From NCBI RefSeq assembly GCF_900103455.1, contig NZ_FNHI01000028.1:1-64000 (forward strand): a stretch of 64,000 bases of DNA. The letters are read 5' to 3'. Positions 61,196 to 64,000 of the stretch are shown piece by piece. Positions within the stretch are counted from its first letter, which is position 1. Every line of letters starts with the position of its first letter. Position numbers and translations under genes: made by a program. Source of the stretch: Streptomyces wuyuanensis (GTDB lineage: Bacteria; Actinomycetota; Actinomycetes; Streptomycetales; Streptomycetaceae). Under the pieces are notes generated by a model, which saw nothing but the letters and a program-made list of their open reading frames with translations, ran no database searches and had not been told where the DNA came from.

Positions 61196-61215
61196 TTGCA
61201 AGCACCTGCTTGCAA
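61196..61215. promoter_or_regulatory. Palindromic operator and promoter of the XRE gene
   Basis: TTGCAAGCACCTGCTTGCAA has 9-bp arms around CC and lies 32 bp before the regulator's ATG. On the minus strand TTGCAA (61215-61210) is 18 nt from TAGCAA (61191-61186), a plausible promoter inside the palindrome. Binding of the XRE protein here would block its own transcription. Confidence 0.7.
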
Positions 61216-61348
61216 AAGTGCGCTCCATCACCCGGGCGGCCGACCGGGAACCGGATGCGGCGTGGCCGCGTCGAGGGCCGCCGGTGCGGCGGGAGCCGGG
61301 GCGCTGACGGGCGTCCCCGGCCGGGCGGGGGTCTGTACCGTGGCCGGT

Positions 61349-61777
61349 GTGTCCCGTGTACCCCTCTCCGACCTCGTCAGGCTGCGCCGGGCCCGTGACG
61401 CGATGGACCGCGACTACGCACAGCCCCTGGACGTACCGGCGCTGGCGCGCATCGCCCTCATGTCGCCGGGCCACTTCTCGCGAAGCTTCCGGTCGGCATA
61501 CGGCGAGACGCCCTACGGCTATCTCATGACGCGCCGGATCGAACGGGCCAAGGCGCTGCTGCGGCGTGGCGACCTGTCGGTGACGGAGGTCTGCATGGAG
61601 GTCGGCTGTACCTCGCTCGGCTCCTTCAGCTCGCGGTTCACCGAGCTGGTCGGCGAGAGCCCCAGCGTGTACCGGGCCCGCGACCACGGCGACGGCGCCG
61701 CCATCCCGGCCTGCATCGCGAAGATCCACACCAGGCCGATCAGGAACGGAGAAGCGAAGAGCCCCGCCGGTCCGTAG
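61349..61777 (+). CDS. AraC-family transcriptional regulator (DNA-binding domain only)
   Basis: The ~142-residue protein is almost entirely the double helix-turn-helix domain: LDVPALARIALMSPGHFSRSFRSAYGETPYGYLMTRRIERAKALLRRGDLSVTEVCMEVGCTSLGSFSSRFTELVGESPSVYR. No ligand domain is present. TACCGT (61336-61341) is 7 nt before the GTG at 61349, which decides this start; GTG 61340 is the alternative. It ends 10 bp before the VOC gene, its probable target. Confidence 0.9.
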   Translation: MSRVPLSDLVRLRRARDAMDRDYAQPLDVPALARIALMSPGHFSRSFRSAYGETPYGYLMTRRIERAKALLRRGDLSVTEVCMEVGCTSLGSFSSRFTELVGESPSVYRARDHGDGAAIPACIAKIHTRPIRNGEAKSPAGP

Positions 61778-61787
61778 CGTGACGGGC

Positions 61788-62204
61788 ATGGACATCAAGC
61801 TTTCACAGTGCTTCATCGCCGTCGACGACCACGACAAGGCGCTCGCCTTCTACCGCGACGCACTCGGCCTCGAGGTGCGCAACGACGTCGGGTTCGAGGG
61901 CATGCGGTGGGTGACCGTGGGCTCGCCCTCGCAGCCGGACGTGGAGATCGTCCTCGAGCCGCCGCTCGCGGATCCGAACGCCACGGACGCCGACCGCCAG
62001 GCGGTGGCCGAACTGCTGGCCAAGGGGCTGCTGCGCGGCGTCATCTTCCGAACCGACGACGTCGACGCCACGTTCGAGCGGATCCGCGCCGCGGGCGGCG
62101 ACGTACTGCAGGAGCCCATGGACCAGCCGTACGGCGTCCGCGACTGCGCCTTCCGCGACCCGGCCGGGAACATGCTCCGGTTCAACCAGCCGCGCGCCAA
62201 GTAG
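61788..62204 (+). CDS. VOC-family (glyoxalase/bleomycin-resistance-like) protein
   Basis: The 138-residue protein has two beta-alpha-beta-beta-beta modules: LSQCFIAVDDHDKALAFYRDALGLEV and RGVIFRTDDVDATFERIRAAGGDVLQEPMDQPYGVRDCAFRDPAGNMLRF. The C-terminal Glu/His metal positions are only partly conserved (CAFRDPAGN), so catalysis is uncertain; binding of a small molecule is possible. TAGCGT overlapping the end of the AraC gene is 7 nt before the ATG. Confidence 0.9.
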   Translation: MDIKLSQCFIAVDDHDKALAFYRDALGLEVRNDVGFEGMRWVTVGSPSQPDVEIVLEPPLADPNATDADRQAVAELLAKGLLRGVIFRTDDVDATFERIRAAGGDVLQEPMDQPYGVRDCAFRDPAGNMLRFNQPRAK

Positions 62205-62315
62205 CCGAGTAGGGGACACACAGGGGGCGGCGACGACCGGGACGGGCCGGGCCGGCGGGCGGGCGGTTCCAGGGGCAGGGCGGAGCGATTCCAGGGGCAG
62301 GGCTAGCGTTCTGCC

Positions 62316-62975
62316 ATGCCGCTGCCCGACTCACTCCATGTGCGCTCCACCCGGCTCGCCTACGACACCGTCGCCGCCGACTACGAGGACCTTGTCCGGG
62401 ACGAACTGGCGACGAAGCCCCTGGACCGGGCCATGCTCGGGGCGTTCGCCGAGGTGGTGAGGGCGGCGGGGGCAGGGCCCGTGGCCGACGTGGGATGCGG
62501 ACCCGGGCGGATCGCGGCGTATCTGGCCGGGCTCGGCGTGGACGTGTTCGGGGTCGACCTGTCACCCGAGATGATCGCGGTGGCCCGTCGGACGCACCCG
62601 GACCTGCGTTTCGAGGTGGGGAACATGACCGCGCTCGGGTCGGCGGACGGCGCGCTCGGCGGGATCGTCGCGTGGTACTCGACGGTGCACACCCCGCCGG
62701 AGGCACTGCCGGACGTCCTCGCCGAGTTCCGGCGGGTCCTCTCCCCGGGCGGTCGGCTGCTGATCGCCTTCAAGGCGGGTGACGAACGCAGGCACCTGGA
62801 CCACGCGTACGGACACGAACTCTCGCTCGACGTCTACTGGATGCCCCCGGAACGGATCGCCGCCGTGGTCGCGGGGGCCGGGCTCGAAGTGGAGGCCACG
62901 CTGGTGCGCGAGCCCGACGAGCGGGAGCGGCCCCGGCAGGGACGGCAGGCGTTCCTCATGGCGCGCCGCACCTGA
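62316..62975 (+). CDS. Class I SAM-dependent methyltransferase
   Basis: The 219-residue protein has motif I PVADVGCGPGRIAAYLAGLGVDVFGVDLSPEMIAVARR (~53-90), motif III WYSTVHTPPEALPDVLAEFRRVLSPGGRLLIAF and a late MPPERIAAVVAGAGLEVE, a UbiE/methyltransferase-25 type. Substrate unknown. TAGCGT (62304-62309) is 6 nt before the ATG, a leaderless start. Confidence 0.9.
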   Translation: MPLPDSLHVRSTRLAYDTVAADYEDLVRDELATKPLDRAMLGAFAEVVRAAGAGPVADVGCGPGRIAAYLAGLGVDVFGVDLSPEMIAVARRTHPDLRFEVGNMTALGSADGALGGIVAWYSTVHTPPEALPDVLAEFRRVLSPGGRLLIAFKAGDERRHLDHAYGHELSLDVYWMPPERIAAVVAGAGLEVEATLVREPDERERPRQGRQAFLMARRT

Positions 62976-63104
62976 GTCGCCGCGACCGCCTCCACACACG
63001 CACCGCACCCGCACCCACGGCCGTCGCCGGCTTCGTACCTTCCCCCCTCCGCGCCACCGTCCGCGTTCCGCCGTCCCGTCCCGCCGCCCTTCAGGAAGCC
63101 GAGA

Positions 63105-63719
63105 ATGACCCAGGTCATCGCCGTCGCCGTCATCACCGTCCTGGCCGTCATCAGTCCCGGCGCCGACTTCGCCATGACCGTGCGCAACAGCTATCTGTAC
63201 GGCAGGACCGCCGGGCTGCTCGCGGCGGCCGGCATATCCCTGGGCGTCCTGGTGCACGTCGCCTACACCATGCTCGGCGTAGGGCTGCTCGTGAGCCGCA
63301 GCCCCGCCGTGTTCACGGTGATGAAGCTGGTCGGCGCGCTCTACCTCGTCTACATCGGCGTGAGGACCTTCACCGCCCGCACCCGCCTGGACATCGATCT
63401 TTCCGGGCCGGGCGGACTCTCGCGGACGCAGGCTCTCCGCACCGGCTTCCTGACCAATGCGCTCAACCCCAAGACCATGCTGTTCGTGGTGAGTACGTAC
63501 ACCCAGGTCGTGACCGCCGGGACGCCCCTCGCCCAACGGATCGGGTACGGGTTGTTCATGTCCCTGGCCCATCTCGTCTGGTTCAGCCTGGCCGCGCTGT
63601 GTTTCTCCCACGAGACGCTGCGGGCCCGGATGCTGCGCCGGCAGGCGGTGCTGAACCGGGTCATCGGTTCGGTTCTGGTCGGCCTGGGCGTGGCGCTCGC
63701 CCTCACCCCCGCAGCGTGA
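63105..63719 (+). CDS. LysE/RhtB-family exporter
   Basis: The 204-residue protein has five to six membrane helices and the family motif ISPGADFAMTVRNSYLYGRTAGLLAAAGISLGVLVHV near the N-terminus, then LVGALYLVYIGVRTF and TGFLTNALNPKTMLFVVS. It probably exports an amino acid or homoserine-lactone-like metabolite. AGGAAG is about 8 nt before the ATG. Confidence 0.92.
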   Translation: MTQVIAVAVITVLAVISPGADFAMTVRNSYLYGRTAGLLAAAGISLGVLVHVAYTMLGVGLLVSRSPAVFTVMKLVGALYLVYIGVRTFTARTRLDIDLSGPGGLSRTQALRTGFLTNALNPKTMLFVVSTYTQVVTAGTPLAQRIGYGLFMSLAHLVWFSLAALCFSHETLRARMLRRQAVLNRVIGSVLVGLGVALALTPAA

Positions 63720-63730
63720 GCGGCCCGTCC

Positions 63731-63824
63731 GCATGAGCGCCGGTTCCGCATGAGCGCCGGTTCCGCATGAGCGCCGGTTCCGCGTGAGCGCCGGTTCCGC
63801 ATGAGCGCCGGTTCCGCGTGAGCG
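63731..63824. repeat. 17-bp tandem repeat, five copies plus a partial
   Basis: The unit GC(A/G)TGAGCGCCGGTTCC runs from 63731 to 63815 in five full copies. Copy 4 has G for A at position 3. A partial sixth copy (63816-63824) follows. There are no spacers. The array fills the gap between the convergent lysE-type and aldo/keto reductase genes. Confidence 0.97.
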
Positions 63825-63844
63825 AACGGCCGCGTGGGCTCCGC

Positions 63845-64000
63845 CTAGACGTGCGGGACGCCCGACAGGAGGGCCATGTCCTCCTCGGTCAGCCGCAGCG
63901 CGCCCGCCGCCACGTTCTCCTCCAGATGGGCGGGATCGCCCGTGCCCGGGATCGCCAGTACGTGCGGGCCGAGGCCGAGCGTCCAGGCCACACGGACCTG
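63845..64000 (-). CDS. Aldo/keto reductase, C-terminal fragment (cut by window edge)
   Basis: The last 51 residues read VRVAWTLGLGPHVLAIPGTGDPAHLEENVAAGALRLTEEDMALLSGVPHV before a TAG. The IPGTG...HLEENVAA pattern is the NADPH-binding end of aldo/keto reductases. The rest lies beyond the window. Confidence 0.85.
   Translation of the reverse strand, partial: QVRVAWTLGLGPHVLAIPGTGDPAHLEENVAAGALRLTEEDMALLSGVPHV

Noticed and set aside
63731..63824. CRISPR array
   Set aside because: Repeats of 17 bp are head to tail without spacers and no cas gene is present.

Overview
The window is high-GC actinobacterial chromosome and reads as a Streptomyces core-chromosome segment. Supporting features are GTG starts, long perfect G+C hairpins between convergent genes, groEL2 with a CIRCE element, CdgB, PhoRP/PhoU, MshA (mycothiol), GpgS, HbpS-SenS-SenR, MsiK and DasR-type operators. 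From memory, the gene order follows S. coelicolor from about SCO4297 down to about SCO4197; I could not check this. I see no insertion sequence, prophage, CRISPR array or biosynthetic cluster. The only accessory-looking patches are a decayed Uma2 gene near 25.4 kb and a lower-GC patch near 50-51 kb.

Layout. 1-6 kb: end of a PAS/SpoIIE phosphatase, groEL2, a cold-shock gene with a long leader, and a SAM riboswitch controlling a threonine-synthase-like enzyme plus a CysO-type sulfur carrier. 6-11 kb: glucosyl-3-phosphoglycerate synthase, a DUF11-type surface protein and the otsA/otsB trehalose pair. 11-15.6 kb: amino-sugar block (solute-binding lipoprotein, ROK kinase, nagA, PfkB kinase) with two DasR-type sites. 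15.7-25.3 kb: CBM membrane protein, CdgB, flavin reductase, ArfB-like hydrolase, TerD, M1 peptidase and the redox sensor set hbpS/senS/senR. 25.3-32 kb: Uma2 remnant, pentapeptide protein, FAD enzymes and a quinone oxidoreductase behind a SoxR-type box. 32-39 kb: FG-GAP secreted protein, tRNA-Thr, msiK with a dre-like site, nucleotidyltransferase and DoxX protein. 39-48.6 kb: rlmB, cysS, ispF, ispD, carD, a lipoprotein, phoP/phoR and phoU with a PHO box. 48.6-64 kb: Cys-rich peptide, GNAT, DUF5959-like protein, gpmA, MFS transporter, ybjN/mshA, methyltransferases, NlpC/P60 peptidase, receiver-PP2C regulator, HbhA-like protein, XRE and AraC regulators, LysE exporter and a truncated aldo/keto reductase.

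How it fits together. The most distinctive unit is the S-box-controlled thrC-like/cysO pair. Control by S-adenosylmethionine and a -GG-ending sulfur carrier point to homocysteine/methionine synthesis rather than threonine. The amino-sugar genes and msiK, 20 kb apart, carry similar DasR-type sites, which suggests GlcNAc-responsive co-regulation of uptake and catabolism. HbpS-SenS-SenR and a SoxR-box oxidoreductase both respond to redox stress. At least 17 genes have a TANNNT hexamer 6-8 nt before the start codon, the arrangement expected for leaderless mRNAs.
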